Assembly: GCA_026261815.1 (NCBI GenBank)
Contig: JAMPIT010000890.1
Location: 11,066,001-11,130,000, forward strand
Origin: Monarcha castaneiventris obscurior
Taxonomy: Eukaryota > Chordata > Aves > Passeriformes > Monarchidae
Length of the DNA stretch: 64,000 bases
Direction: 5' to 3'
Shown one piece after another: positions 36,013 through 49,907 of the stretch. The stretch's first letter is position 1, and every line of letters starts with the position of its first letter. The notes below the pieces were generated by a model. That model was not told the DNA's origin. It worked only from the letters and a program-made list of their open reading frames with translations, and did no database searches. Position numbers and translations under genes: made by a program.

Positions 36013-39000
36013 CACCCTCTGTTCTGTCACCTTGATCAGTCTGCAAAAATGGCTGGAAATCTAAGTTCAGAAATCCCAACAAAATTATTGCCCCTGACCC
36101 ATTAAGATCGTATATTATGTCTGTGTACAGAAGATGAATAGAGACAAATTATTTGAATCACAAATGTAAGACATGTTATTCCACATTTTTGCTGTCTCTA
36201 GATACTGAGAGGAATAAATGTCAGAGCAGTGCCTATGGGGCCATTTGTTCATAAGAAAAGGACCTACAGAAACTCAGCCTTCCTGGTATTTGCGAGCTTC
36301 TGAGTCTGGATCTGACTCTGTTAACTCCCATCTTAGCTAATCTCTGAAACAGGGCAGAGCCATGAGGATCTAACATACCTGCCTCAATAAAAAGTCAGAT
36401 TCCAACTGTGCTTTTAAACCTATTTCTAATTATAATCACTTTTTTGATATGCTGCTGATTAGAGGTGAGATGCAGTTTCAGCATAGTTTTCTCCCATTAA
36501 CATTAGCATATTTTAATATCATCCGTAAGAACTTTATTCTACTCAAAAAATCCAATACTAACAATACTCAAAATAAGAATAGTTGTGTGCAGCTTTTGAA
36601 TAGTGTTTGCAGAAACACAAAATTCTGTGTCTCTGTTGTGATGGTGGATCCTCTTTCCCTCTTTCAGTCTATATGTGATAATTAGACATAATTGCTAATT
36701 GAGATTGCTTAGTCTGAGACGGAAGAGGCCTAAATGTTGTTCAGGAGAAGTCTTTATGTTCTGGAAGAAGCCTTTAAAAGATACAATTCTGGGTAACACG
36801 GTATTTTGTTGAGAACCCATTTATGTGAAAAAGCTAAAATTTTCCTCAGAGTGAATCTTGAAGATGTGTTTTAATTTTTGTCAGTTCTCTTCTTCTGTCT
36901 TTTTACAATTACTTTAACTTCATGCACTGAAAGCTGGTAAAAAAATTCTTAATGTGTCAGGCATCTTTAAATCAGCCTCTGTTTCAGGTTAGTCTTGCAC
37001 TGTGCTTTGCACTCTGGCTATGGCTGAATTAATCAGTCTTTGACACTACTCAGCAAATGGAGTATTAGGACCTCTGAACCATCAGGGTTCAGGGAATGCC
37101 ACTAGACCTTTGGAATGGAGAAAATCTCCTTCAGAAAACTTCTTCAGTCTTTCTTTGGAAAAAACTTCTTTTCCTAACCCTATGGCTAAAATTACTCACA
37201 TAAGCCTCTGTTTGCAGATCAAATATATTCAAAAATGATACCTGTGCAGGTGGGCTCAGAGAGATGAAAAGTTTCAAACTTCTAAGTGTGAAGGACTGAG
37301 AAGTAAAATTTATTTTGTAACTTAAGAAGTCTAGCTAGACTTTTGTGTTTGTTTTGGTGTGTTTTGCCTGGTGCAATTTCTCTTTGTGCTTTTCTCTGCC
37401 ACAAAGTCTGTGGACATGTAAGTGGTTTAAGGACCTATAGAATGAGATACCACTGTGTAGTACAGTGATAGTTTGAAAACCTTTTTTAGATTAATCATAT
37501 TAAGTGTACAGTCACAAAATTTGCAACTTTATTACAGGAACAGAGTAACTTCAGCGACAACTGAGCTATGTTATCTATTTGCTTACAATTAGATGATTCG
37601 TTATATATTCTGTAATGTGCTATGGCTTTATCTAAAAGCAAAGAATACCTAGATCTAGGTGATGAAAAACAGTGGCAATCTATATACAAAATATCAGAAG
37701 GAAGCACTTCTGAACAAAATTAGTCCTGGAAGCTATATTTTGCATCTGGTGGAAACAGTATGACAGGGCTCCTCCTTGGTTTTTGTACTGCCATGACCAA
37801 TCAAATATAGTCAGTAGAGAAAAATTTGCACTTCTTTTGGCTTCTGAGTCATGTCCAAAATTGGTTTGCACATGTTACTTCACCTCTTGTTGGACCTGTA
37901 GGCTTTCTGCACAAAACTGGAGGAAGTGGCTGGTGTGCTGTCAAGTGTGCAGTGAGGTGGCAGGGGTTTTTGAGAGGTCAGACTGCATATGAGAGCTTGA
38001 GGAGACGTTATCACTCTCCAGTCTCTGTTCTACAAACTACTTGCCTATGAGGGGCAAAGGAAAGGAATTGCTTTCCCTGCCACTTTTTCTGCCTTGCCCC
38101 ACCTCTCTTCCTTCTCTGGATAGTTTTGAAGGATCCAGAGAGCAGCAGATTGTGCGAGTCTATTTCTGTGTTTGCAGCTCCCAAATCTTGCAGTATTACC
38201 AAGATGTTTTGATTGGGGCTTTCTAAATGGTGTTTACTGTAGCTGATGATTCAGTCGCAGCTGTTTCAGTAACTGTTACTGTATCATTTATACTTTTCAT
38301 ACTAAACAGACAAATTAAGTTTGGCAGCGACTCATGCAGTAGGATCTCAAGATTTATAACTGGTGCAGGAGCCCTTCTCTCTCTGGTGAAACTGCAGGAT
38401 TAAGAAGGGGGTTTGACTTCAAGCAGCACTGTGATTTTAATTTCAGATATTGTGGATCTGCCATGTCTCCTACCAATGGAGCAGTGGAGGGAAGAGTATC
38501 CCTGTCCTTTTCCTGGTTCAGTGTGAGGTGAGGAATGGTTTGCTATAGATCTGTGCACAGCTGTCCAGACCAGGTTCCCTTATGTTGTAGCATACACTCA
38601 GAACATCCTTCTTGTCTGGGATCACGGGAAAAGGCCAGCATTCAAACACTGAGAGAAATTTAAGAGTGCCTGCAGGTAGGCCAGCAGAATTTTTACCACC
38701 CTCTTTTGATGCTGGTAAATTGCATAACTGAATTTGTGATTTTTATACTGCAGCAGTTTGGAAATTTAGACTGATACACATGTTTACTGAGGATTTTGGA
38801 GTAATGCTGTGGAATTTGTTTGTATCAGAATTGCTGGGGCTTGTGCAAGAAGGCTCTTTCTGGCTCCATTTTTGCATGCTAGTGTGTGTATTTTTAATCT
38901 AGTCTAGATACCGGTGCTTATCTGAGTTTGCTAATCTGATGTTTGTCAATCCATATTTGAGGGTTGGGATTCCCCACTCTGTTCTGGGTTACTCATTCCA

Positions 39001-39728
39001 CGAACAGAGATGAGTCATACTCTTCTTGTGAGAATATTAAGGCTCTTGGCACTAGAAATGGAACTAAATCATACAGGAGGTTCTGCAGAATCGTGTGATA
39101 AGAAGAATGCGTACTGGTTGTCGCTGACTCAGTTGCTGGGGGGAATAGCTACATCACTTAATGGTTCAGAATTGAGGAGGCTGAGAGAAAAAGAAGCTTG
39201 ACAGATATGAATTTAAATTCAAATTACTGGGTTTTAGCCTAATGGTAAGAATTACTGGGGTTTCTGAACCCACAATAATTTTAACTAATATAGCACCATA
39301 TTATGCCCCATCATTGGTAATATGCACTAACATTAGTGATGGTGATAATGTATTATCCTTATGCTGCTTTATTCATCAAATTAATCCCTTAGATATTTTA
39401 TTTTAATTTCATTTCCCTTACTCCTGGAGTTAGTCTCTCTTTAGCCCAATGCATGCAGATCTGCCTACCTGTAGCAAATTTTACTGATTTCTCAGTTACA
39501 AAGAATTGGTTTTTACTGTTCCAGAAAGGCCTATGTATTAGTAGAGAACTTCCTCTTTAGAAGATATTTTTGAAGGGAGCTGAAACGTTAGACATACAAA
39601 CCTGCTACAGATACACCTCTGAAAACAAAAAAAAACAATATTTAGGAAGAAAAAAATTGACCGCGGTTCTTTATGAAGTGTTTTGTGTTTTCTCCTTTTT
39701 TAATTTTTCTTTTCCGCGAGTGTTGCAG

Positions 39729-39914
39729 AAAATGCTTAAACACCAGAAAGAGCTAGAACTTGATGCAAGCAGAGTAAGGCTTTCACAGAGTGAAATATCC
39801 CATTATGGAGTCCCCAACATTATTTGTTACGGCCCCTTCATGGCAGATTTTAGTAGAGACTCTGATTTATATAAGAGATTACAACCAAGGCAAGCAGGCT
39901 TGTGTGTCTTCTCT
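39729..39914 (+). other. Candidate unassigned exon (open, splice-bounded, phase 0-0)
   Basis: A pyrimidine-rich run ('tctccttttttaatttttct') leads to 'gtgttgcag' at 39728. The following 186 bases are open and exactly 62 codons long, ending before a GTAAAG donor-like site at 39915. The frame therefore begins and ends in phase 0 and would be compatible with the phase 0 end of the BANK1 ankyrin exon. The start of the translation (KMLKHQKELELDASRVRLSQ) looks like a charged helix and less like random intron; the last third does not look protein-like. I recognise no family, and it does not match the human BANK1 segment expected next. It could be a lineage-specific exon, a fragment of a retrocopy, or chance. 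Confidence 0.25.
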
Positions 39915-40636
39915 GTAAAGCCCTGTTATCTCTCTCTACTGTATAACAATATTTAACAAAATAGCCTTTCTCTGGATACTTTAGTAATTGCTGGTTGAGA
40001 AACTTCAGTCCTGTGTTGTTGCATATTTGTTCATTGGGGCTTTTTTCCTATTTATTTATTTGTCATAAGCTGTGAGTAAAACTATGCAGGGCTTCAGTAA
40101 AGCCAATGCAAAGATGATGGTGAACTTGTAAGGAACAGGGGAGCTCTCAGAGACCAGGAGGGCATTCTAATTTTAAAGGTACTTGGCATTTTTAAAATAC
40201 CCTTACTCATTAGGGCCTAGTTCCTTATTTAAGATTCTCCGTGTGTTTATACATTCTTAAAATCCTGTATTAGCTGTGATTTTGAAGATGGCTTCAGCTA
40301 AAAATATTTGATTCTGACTGTCAAAATACTGATGAGGAGGAATCTGATTTCACAGGACTAGATGATGTTTTCTAAGCAGGTGTTTCCAGATTTTACACTA
40401 CTGATGATCTTAGTTCTAGCAACACAGTCTGAACTGGTCCAAATATGTGCAGATGGCTTATGTATGTGGGAAGTGGTTTTTGTCAGAATGTCTCAAGCAT
40501 GCTTGTTCGAGAGATGTGTGTGACAGCAGCTCAGTATTCATGGCTGAAATACATTTCAGAGCATAGATTTAATTTGATTTGATAGGTGGCAGAAGACATC
40601 TGTCATCTGCTGTTTTTATCAACAAGGGTTTGTCTT

Positions 40637-40680
40637 CCCTATATTTTTAAATAATTTTACCCCTATATTTTTTAAATAAT
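40637..40680. repeat. Short direct repeat (ccctatatttttaaataat)
   Basis: Two near-identical 19-20 base units lie 24 bases apart; the second carries one extra T. Confidence 0.65.
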
Positions 40681-43600
40681 AGGAAAATAGGGGAGAATTA
40701 ATATTAAAACTTTTCTGACCAGAAAATGTTGTCATTTTACTTGTTAGCCTTAGTGCTGATTTCACACAGCTTTGTTCAAGCCCTTCGTAGTTCTTTTCAT
40801 TTTTTGTTTTATTATCACTTATTGGAAAGAATTGTCTGCTTTTTGTGACTCAGGCATTGATTAATTTGATTCTAATTGTGGAATTAATGCCAGTAATACA
40901 GTTCTTTTCATTCCATCAGACAGGCTAAAAGATTGCCATTTTCTGTGTTCTTCTTATTATTGTTTTAGTAAAGAAGAACAGTTATTACATTTCTCCAACT
41001 TTTAGAAGTAAAAGGATTTCACAGAATATTTCAACATTAGCTGAAGATATTTCTCCTTTGGAGATGAGGAAGTTCCTGACCTGAGTCAGAAGTTATCTAA
41101 ATAATGAAATAGTTTCCTCTAACCTCTTCAGAAGTTGCAGTATGAAAAGAAATGCATATATAACAGAGTATTGGGATGCAGATAGAATCTTATCCTCTTT
41201 ATTCATGTCTCATCTCATTAAATTGGATCCTGTTCATATAAATATATCTATGGTTTTATCATAAATATTCTGGATACGTGGCTGAGTCATGTTTGCTCTG
41301 TATTGCTTACAGTACTGTAAGTAGCCATGCACAGAGCTGGAGAGAGACAAGTTGTACTCAACTTTACCTGCTCTCGCTACAATGATACCAAAAGATAAGA
41401 CTAGGGAATGTGTTTCCTGAAAAAAGCTTGCTTTGGTGGCGTTAGACTCAGGAGCATAGGGGTGTGAAGTTAGATATTCTCCAGTGTTTGGAATCAGATA
41501 CCAGGTAGTTCAAAGCCACACATCCATTAGGCTACAGCATGGTTCTCCTGAACCTCTGTGGAAACACTGAAGCAGATGTTTACATGTGTGTCCTCTGGCC
41601 GTGCACTTGGGGGCTACTCAGTCTAGATGATGCACTGAGGAGTGTGCAGGCAATCTTCCACTTTACAGATGTCGTGATTTTCTGGGAAATAAATGCAATG
41701 TACCCCAAATGCAAAGGAGGAGTCCTCACCCCATCACCTGGTGGAGACGAATCAGACAACATTTACTTAAGGCAGTAACTAAATGGCTATGTTGTGGAGG
41801 GGCTTTTTTGGTAGGAGTGTGTAGCCTGAATTGATATTCGAAGGTGCGAAGAGATAGAGTTCATTATATAAATACCCTGCATTGTTTATTCATCTTTTAC
41901 TAATTCTGCTGTGCTGACCTTTAAGCTTTGAAACTGATACGGCCCCCAAGGTTAAGGCAATATACTTCCTCCAGTTTCAATTGTGTCTTACAGAAATATC
42001 TGTGCTAGAACAGTGCCGCCCATAAAGCCTGCAGGTAGGAGAGGATGGAGGTGAGATGGAGGAATTAAATTGCTGAAAGCATCCTTGTTAGAGGTATTAG
42101 CTAAAGTGTTTTTAGTATGATGCTGTAGGACTGCAGCTCAATGGCAAGGTTCACTTTTACGCTACAGCACAATCATTTGAACAATTATTCAAAACTACTA
42201 AGGCACAAATGAAAGTTACTATGCTACAAGGTTATGTGTGATATTGGTCACTTAGCACTAATCTGCCATAGGTAAAAGGTCTCTGACTCAAGGACCAAAC
42301 TCGAGAGGTGTCCCAGTTCAAGAGGAGATCATCACCATGCAGCCGTGGCTGCCTACCAGCTCAAGGAAGGCTCATATGGGATAAACTGGTTGCCTTGCAG
42401 TCAGATTACATGCAATGGGAGAGGTGTGCATGAGACTCCTTGTAACCCACAAGTTCCTGTGCTCCTTGATAAATGAGTCTTGGGAAAGTCACCGGCTGTT
42501 CTTGTGTTACGTGCATGGTCAGTGTTCCAAGCTCCTATTGATGCTCACAGCATCACTCTGCTCCTTTGTGTGTTTTCAAAGAACAGATTGAAACTAGAGG
42601 AGTTCTTGGCCTGGCCACAGCTCAGGCCTTTACCAAACTGTTGCTGGCTTGGTTAAGGCTTCAAGTGCATCCATAACACAGGGTTTTATGAAATAGTGTA
42701 TTTATTCCGTTTCTCCCCTCCTGAATCCCATAGAGGATTGAGTAGCTCCAAGCTGTGGCAGAAAAAAAATCCTCTGAAGCCAGAAGATACAGACAAGAAA
42801 AGGTGAGGCAAGAAAAAAAACGTAACTGTTTTGGATACTTTCAGATTTCATTCCTCTGAAGTCTGAAAATGGATGCTGGCAGGGAGTTTCTTTCCTTCAC
42901 TTTTGAGTTTGTAGGTGGAGAGGGAACAGATGATGGACAGCAGCAGCTCAAATTTCTAGCTAAGTAGTACAGCACAGTGCTGGGCACTCACCATCAGTGT
43001 TGACAGCAGCAGAGATGGGGGTGGACAAATGATAGGAGAATAACATGTACATCACCATGAGGGTGTAGTCCAGCAAATGTGGGAGCTATTCCTGCTCTTT
43101 GAGATGCTCACTAGCTCCTTGCTTTTAATTGAGGTTGGCTGTACATTACCCAAGGGGTTAAGCTGTTCTGTGTTCAAGCCATCCTTTTACACTACTACAG
43201 GAGAGTAATTGTCTGCATTGCACGGTATTTAATTTCCTTGCCTAACTAAACTAGAAGGAAATGGAGTGCTGTTGTACAAAGAGTAAATTCCTCAGTGATT
43301 TACTTCGTGTTAAGTAGATGTATGTAGAAATTCGTGTTTGTGGTATGAGGCTAAATGGTTCCTACCTGCTGTGCCATCTGTCTAGATTAGCCATTCAGGT
43401 CAGCAGAGATCAGCAGAAAGGTGGCAGCTAGAATTTAATTTAGCTGTTGTTCTTTGTATTACTTTTGCAGAATCCTGTCACCAGTTCAGTTACTTGATGT
43501 CATTGTTGAACATCTCAGTGGAAGGGCCAAAGCACATTCTTCTGGGTGATGGACTTCTGATCTGCAGTTTACAGGCAGAACAGGGAGAAAAACCTGTACA

Positions 43601-46600
43601 GTTTCTCTCTCCCAGCTGAACAAACAAATAAACCAGCTTCAACTGATCATTTACTGTCTCTGTGAGAAGTGCACTGGATGTTTTTTAAATGTAAAAAGAA
43701 TCAAGTCTAACCATGAAAATGCTTGAAGAGATTACAAGCAATGCTATATTGGGATGCTGTAATTAATTTTTATTAATATAAGATTGTATATATAGAGCGG
43801 CTTTTCAGAACATTATTTGCCTAGTAACTTGACTGAAAGGAAAAATGCAGTTATACAGTAGAGTTGTAGGGAAAGACAAGAGGCAGCACTGAACTGAGGA
43901 GATCAGCCTGCATGGACTCATGGATTCAAGGGCAGAAAAATGTTTCTAGTCTGTAACAATATGTAGGGCTCTAGAGTTCTTGTCCATGGTGAGGGATTTG
44001 CAGTAATATGTGTTAACAGTATGGTTTATTTTCTACTAATTTCATTGAGATTCTTACTGTTCAGCCTGATACATGGCAGAAAAGGATTTTCCTCCTGTTT
44101 TTATTTTTTTGACAGTAAATCTCCGTGCTTTTCTGAAATTTCTGTACTCTAAAAGGCTTTGGGGCTTTTTTTTACTTAGAGGCGGTCCACACTTGCATAC
44201 TCACTTCTGCTTATAGATGATAGGGGGAGTTATTAAAGAAATAGTGATAAATACAAATACATGGAACTTAGCCTCTAATGGGTTTATGTTTACTAAACAA
44301 AAACAGAAAGCAAAACGTTTAATGCAGTTCATGGGTGTGGGGAAGCAACTGGGGAGGAGTTTTGATACATGCAGTATTTTAAACTCATGCCAGAAGAGCG
44401 AGAGTGTGACGCATCCAAGCACAGCATTATTGCTAATTAGACAACAATGTAAAAAAAAATCAGTAGTGTCAAAATGTGGACTGACTACCATGCTCAGAGT
44501 GTGCTACTCCTCTAAAACCATAATTAGATGACTCAGCTAGAGAGTTGTTTGGACAGATGGTCCCCATGAATTATTCCAATAACGACTTGGTAAAAACTTC
44601 GTTACAAGGATTCTGCACTGAAGAACTCCACAGATGCCAAGTGAAGTTCTGCACCCGAAAGGCACTTCTGTGCTTGTCTGTTCCCATTCATGTCTAGATG
44701 AAGGTGATTAAATTAAGACACTGATATAGTTGCTGTTCAGAGTTTACTTGGTGTTAAAAAGCAATTGAATAAAGAGATTCACATTACCTCCACCAAGTAC
44801 ATTAAGAAAAAAGAACATTGATCTGCAGTCTGTTGAAGACTAGTAGACTTAGGAGAATTTAAAGCATCAACTGATAAATTGGATAAGAGAACAAAATTTT
44901 TAAAATGTTTAAACACTGTTGCTTTTGGCCAAGGGAGGGAATGCAGCTTGCAAGAGTTGTCTTTTCTCTTTCAGAATAGCCCAAAACTACTCTCTGCTTC
45001 ACAAAATGATTATATGTTGATTGCAGAATTTTATTGCATCTGGAAAACCTTATATCAGTTATACTAGCATGCTTCAATATATTGAAAGTAATGTTCTTCA
45101 AATCAGAAGGGCATGAGTCAGATTTCAGGGTGATGCATTTCACTTAGATACCGTTGGAATTTAGATATCAGGCTTGACTTTTATCTTTTCTTCCATGTAC
45201 TTGGAAGGCTCATGAGCATTGATTTTTATGCACAAACACAGGACAATAAGCTAGCTGCCAGAAAATGATCATACCTCCAGTGCTTGTTCACTGACCACTG
45301 AACTCTCAATGTGTCATAGTTCTATGTACAGGTTAGGGCTTGCTTATGTTAATTTAATTCTTTCAGTTTCCCATTCTGTCTTTAGTCTATTGTTTACATC
45401 AGCTGAACTGGCAAACTGCTAACAGTAAAAATATGAAGTTGACAGTAAACAACTCTAGCAATCCCAGTGGATCCCAAGTACTGGCACTTTACTGTTTTCT
45501 CAAAGGTAACAGATGAAAAGAAGAAAAAGTTAAAAGAATAGCAAGTTTTGATCACTGGTTTGTAGAAGAATACATTCATAACAGAGCTTAGTTTGCAGAA
45601 GAGTATTGATTTGGCTTTTGAGCTTGGACCTTTGCTCCCCTCCATCCTGGTTTTTTTTCTTGGCTGATAATTACTTATGTACTAGGTCAGAACAAGGTAT
45701 TGTAAAAAGATAGAAAAGAAGTATGAATATGCATAATATGAGTTCACCATTTGTCATTTGTCTGCTGGTTTGTTCTTTTTTATATTTCTTCTGTGAGCTT
45801 CATTCAAACATACAAAATGGAGAGCTTCTAGTCATAATTAAACAGATTAACCATAGGATTCAACTTTAGAACTTAACCATTCACAGAACACAGAGTCTTT
45901 TCTCATAATCTGTGTCAAGGGCTGCTTCAAGAACATTGTAGAGATCACACATCCATTTGGCTGGATTTCCTAATGTTTATAGTTAATTCTTTTGGCCTGT
46001 ATGCACTAGGTAGCAGTGAGTGATTAGTGGATGCAAGGAGAACACTTCCTGCTAGTTTTAAATTTTGAATATTGTGTTGTGAGTTTCATTTGTCTTTGTA
46101 GTCTTTTGAAAGCTCTGCTTGCTGAGTGTTGATGTGGCATGTGAACATATTTGACAAGCACTTTGACTGTTCTACACCTCTCTGATAGGACTAGGGGTGA
46201 TAAATTTGAGATGTCTGTCCATTGATAGATGAACTGCATTATTTAAGTTTTTGCCTTTGCATGTTATTAATGAGTAATAGATCTTCTAAGTTTAAAGTCT
46301 GTAGAATTTAGTGGAAGGATGTGTGGAAAATAACCTTTTGTGAAACCCCTTTGGATGTTATTAACACAATCCTCTGTTTGCTCTGCTCATTGTGAACTAG
46401 TAGTATCTTTACTGGTGTTAGTTTAATTGAATTGTTACAAGCCTTTAGGCTACCAAAACATTTTAGGTGGGACTTATTTGAGAGGTGTAACCAAGATTTA
46501 GGTATTCACCATCCTCCCCCATAAGCACCAAATAGTTGCTTTGTTTTCAGTGGAGCTGGTTTCCTCTGTCAGGTGCTTGCAGATCGCAGCTTTGTGGCTT

Positions 46601-47464
46601 ACTTGGAATCTGAAAGGCTGAAGAATAAAGTCTTGAGAGGCTCAGACAAATGTCTTAATGACATTTTCCAAAGATTATATGTATTGAAAAAAAATAGCAG
46701 GTATTTATAGGTGGATTTTCTCAGAATTGTTTCTTGTTATTATTGTGTAGAAAGGCAAATGCTTCACTGGTGTTAGATAACCTAAAAAAAAACCAAAAAA
46801 ACCCCAACTTTTAAAAAAAATTACATCTTACATGTTTTACAATTACTTGACAAGCAGTGCTGTTGTACAATACTTAGAAGAAAAGCAAGTCCATTTTGGA
46901 TTGACACCAGAAAAACAGGTTAAAAAATAAAAATCATCTTTAGATCTTTTGCAAAGAAGTTATACATTAGAGAAACAGTGCTGACCTATCCAAAAATTAT
47001 GATTGCATCTACCTTTTTAATACACATGAAGTCTCAGTGTTGTGAATTAAGTTGTTCATGGCATGCCAGTGATAGTTTTCCACATCAAAGTAAATCCTAA
47101 AAGCCAGGTCTGAAGAAGTTGTCACTGCTTTGACAAGCCTCTTTGTGCCTGGCTGCTTGGAGGAGCGCTGCAGCACACCTAACCAGTTGTGACAGAGGAA
47201 AGCTAATGTGGCATGCCTTGTTTGCCTTGATGGTGTGAGAAGTGTTTTCTCCTTTTATAAAATGCAGAGCTGTAGAAACAGGGAAAATTACCTACCACTA
47301 TTAGTGCTTTTACTTACATCTCACATTGTTATTGCTTAATGCCACTGCATTTAAGACATCAGTTTAGAAAAAGAAAATTGAACAGCTGAGCTGTACAGTA
47401 GCTCAAGTATTTGCAAAGGTAGCATAGCAAAAACATAGTGTAAGAAATTGGTTTTCGTCATGTT

Positions 47465-47856
47465 ATTGTAATGTACTGCTGATGCTTTAAGAGGCCTTCC
47501 AGAAACAGAAACTAGACAGATAAGGGGATAAAGGTGGGTATTTATTGCAGGGCCTTCAAGGTACACCATGGGGAGCCAGAGGCTGCTGCCGAGATGGACT
47601 CCAGGTCACGAGTTCTTCACACTTTTATGGGTTTGGTTCATCTGCATATCAGGGTTAATTCTCCAATTAAAGCCCCAGTTTAATGATGTAATTCCCCTCA
47701 GGTTGTCATCCCCCCCCCCCTTAGAATCTTTGGTTTACACATTTTGGGCCTAGAAGAGCCTGGCTGTCCTTGAAGGCAAAGCCTGGAGAGGCTTAGTTAT
47801 GTCTACCTAGCATGAGAGAGCAGAAATTACAGGCTACAAGGAACTTCAGAGTTACA
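47465..47856 (-). mobile_element. Endogenous retrovirus LTR, minus orientation, no internal region seen
   Basis: Read on the minus strand, the segment starts TGTAACTCTGAAG at 47856. It carries a TATA-like 'cccataaaag' and, further on, an AATAAA polyadenylation signal within 'cctgcaataaatac', followed by a pyrimidine-rich stretch. Signal order and spacing fit a U3-R-U5 structure. An 11-base C run (47710-47720) lies within the U3 part. I found no primer-binding site or gag/pol/env remnants beside it, so it is probably a solo LTR. The 3' border near 47465 is uncertain and I could not confirm a target-site duplication. The open frame at 47568-47753 is part of this repeat, not a gene. Confidence 0.6.
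47710..47720. repeat. 11-base C homopolymer
   Basis: An uninterrupted C run inside the LTR-like element. Long C runs are prone to sequencing length error. Confidence 0.85.
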
Positions 47857-49892
47857 CTCTAAGCAGTACAGAATTTGAAAAATAGAGAAGTTAAAACCTA
47901 AGGCATCACTACCAGTGAATAGGTATTTCTGGAATCATACTGTATTCAGCTGGAAATATGTAATGGATGGTAGCCAGTTTTATTGTTGTGTTATGTGTAT
48001 TTCCAAAGTTTCTTCAGGATGTCTGTACCAAGGCTTTTTTCTGATCATTTGCAATAGTTTAAATAGATGTTTTGGTAATCCTGAGAAAATGCATGAGCAT
48101 AATCTTTTCCATGCAAGTTTCACCATAGCTATAAAAGCAAACCTGGTCTTAGGTTTAGCAGTCCATTTCCAGCTGCCTGTGATGAAAAATTCAGCATTTG
48201 GTGGAAAGGAATTTGACTACCATTACCTTGTAAAGATGTTTGCTTTCTGCAGACTTTGTAAGAAGCAATGACAAGTGTCGAGCAGAGACCTTTGGGATTG
48301 TGCTCCAGGGAGGAATGCCAATGTGAGCTCATGCCCTGTTACTCAACACACAAGTTGTTCCATGTGAATGAGGAAAAAGCTTTGCTTGGAGTTTGACTGT
48401 ACCAGACAGCAGAAAGTTCACTCCTCATTCCAGCTGTCTCTGTTTTGTGTTACTTAAGGCCAGTTCTGGGGAAGGTTATGTTGAAGACTTAGTATTAGTA
48501 TGATTAGCCTTACCTTTAGGAGTAGAGACCACAACTAAATCCATTTCTATTTGGTATGATTCAAGTAGTCATGTAAAATAAACAGCTCACAGGCCTTACC
48601 TGAGACCAAGATTCACACATACAAAAAAGGGCAGTTCTTACTGCTTCCCTCACCCCCTGGTTGATATAATCTCATTAAGGAAAGCTAAAACTGTAAAATG
48701 TAACAGAGAAAATAGAATATGAAATACATTAACAGGAACTATACTGAAATATGACCTTTTTCTAAAGTGTCTTTTTTTCACTTTTTTGTGACCTATGGGG
48801 AAAAGTACATCCTAGTTTATGTCCATTGCTACTGTTATTTCTGTAGAAATAAGAAGACACTTGTTTGTTTATTTGTGTGTGGTTCCTTATCTAACTTGAT
48901 TTCAAATTGAATCCTTTGATCTTTAGGTATTTCTTAAAACGTGAAATAGGTCTATACAGTATCTCCCCAGCAGCATGAACCTTGAAAGTTTTCAGTGGAG
49001 CAAAATTTAGGTTCAAATGCTGAGCCTCTTCAGTGGTGATTCAAAATAGTATTTTGAGCTGTTTATTTGGTCTGAGTTGGTCAAGAACAAATGGTGTGAC
49101 TGGAACTGATTTTACACTTAGCATGTGTGTGTGAAATAAGTATCTTAGCTGGGGGATCAAACTCAAGCTCTGAAGTAAGCAGTGTTCTCTGTAAATGGGT
49201 GATGAAAACGTAGAATTCACAAACACAGAAAACACACACACAAAAAAGCCCGAACAGACACAGGTGCAGCTTATCTCCTCTTGTACTTCCTTACCCTCTG
49301 ACTGTTAGACCAGCTCAAGACTGCTTATCTCACATCTTTTTTCCACTCAGTTCCTGTCCATGTTTACAGCAATACTTATTTAGCCCAGTTATTTTCACAA
49401 AAGTTTGTTTCACTGCATCCAATGCTTTCAGCAGAGTGGCTCAAAATAGGTTCAGCTTCAAAATCTGAGTCTTAAATTACCATGATTAAAGGCTAAGTTG
49501 ATGTCAGAACAACTTTGCAATTTTACTGCTTCTGAAGTGATCTCCCATGTGACCCATGTGACTAAAAGAAAAACTAGAGAAGAGTCAAATATTGACATTT
49601 CCAGGCCAAAGATTAATTCAGATGGCCAGATCTGTCAGGTGTTGTGATCACGGTGACTGCGTATGTTGTCAGCCTGAAATGGTATTTCCATCCTTAGATC
49701 TTTAAGCATATCAGAAAATTGTGAAACAACTGAAAAGCTTTGAATAGTCCACTCTCAATTCTTACCCAGTTACTTTATAGATTTTCTATCTTGGGAAATA
49801 GTGCAGTGGGAAAGGTTAAGAGACCATAATGTCTCATAATTTGGAATTAACATTCAGAATCACCACCAGTTTCATGCCATGCAATTAAGAAA

Positions 49893-49907
49893 TTTTTTTT
49901 TTTTTTT
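49893..49907. repeat. 15-base T homopolymer
   Basis: A simple T run in the intron with no associated element recognised. Confidence 0.85.

Noticed and set aside
47568..47753. Plus-strand ATG frame of 61 codons
   Set aside because: It lies antisense within the LTR-like element and has no protein similarity that I recognise.
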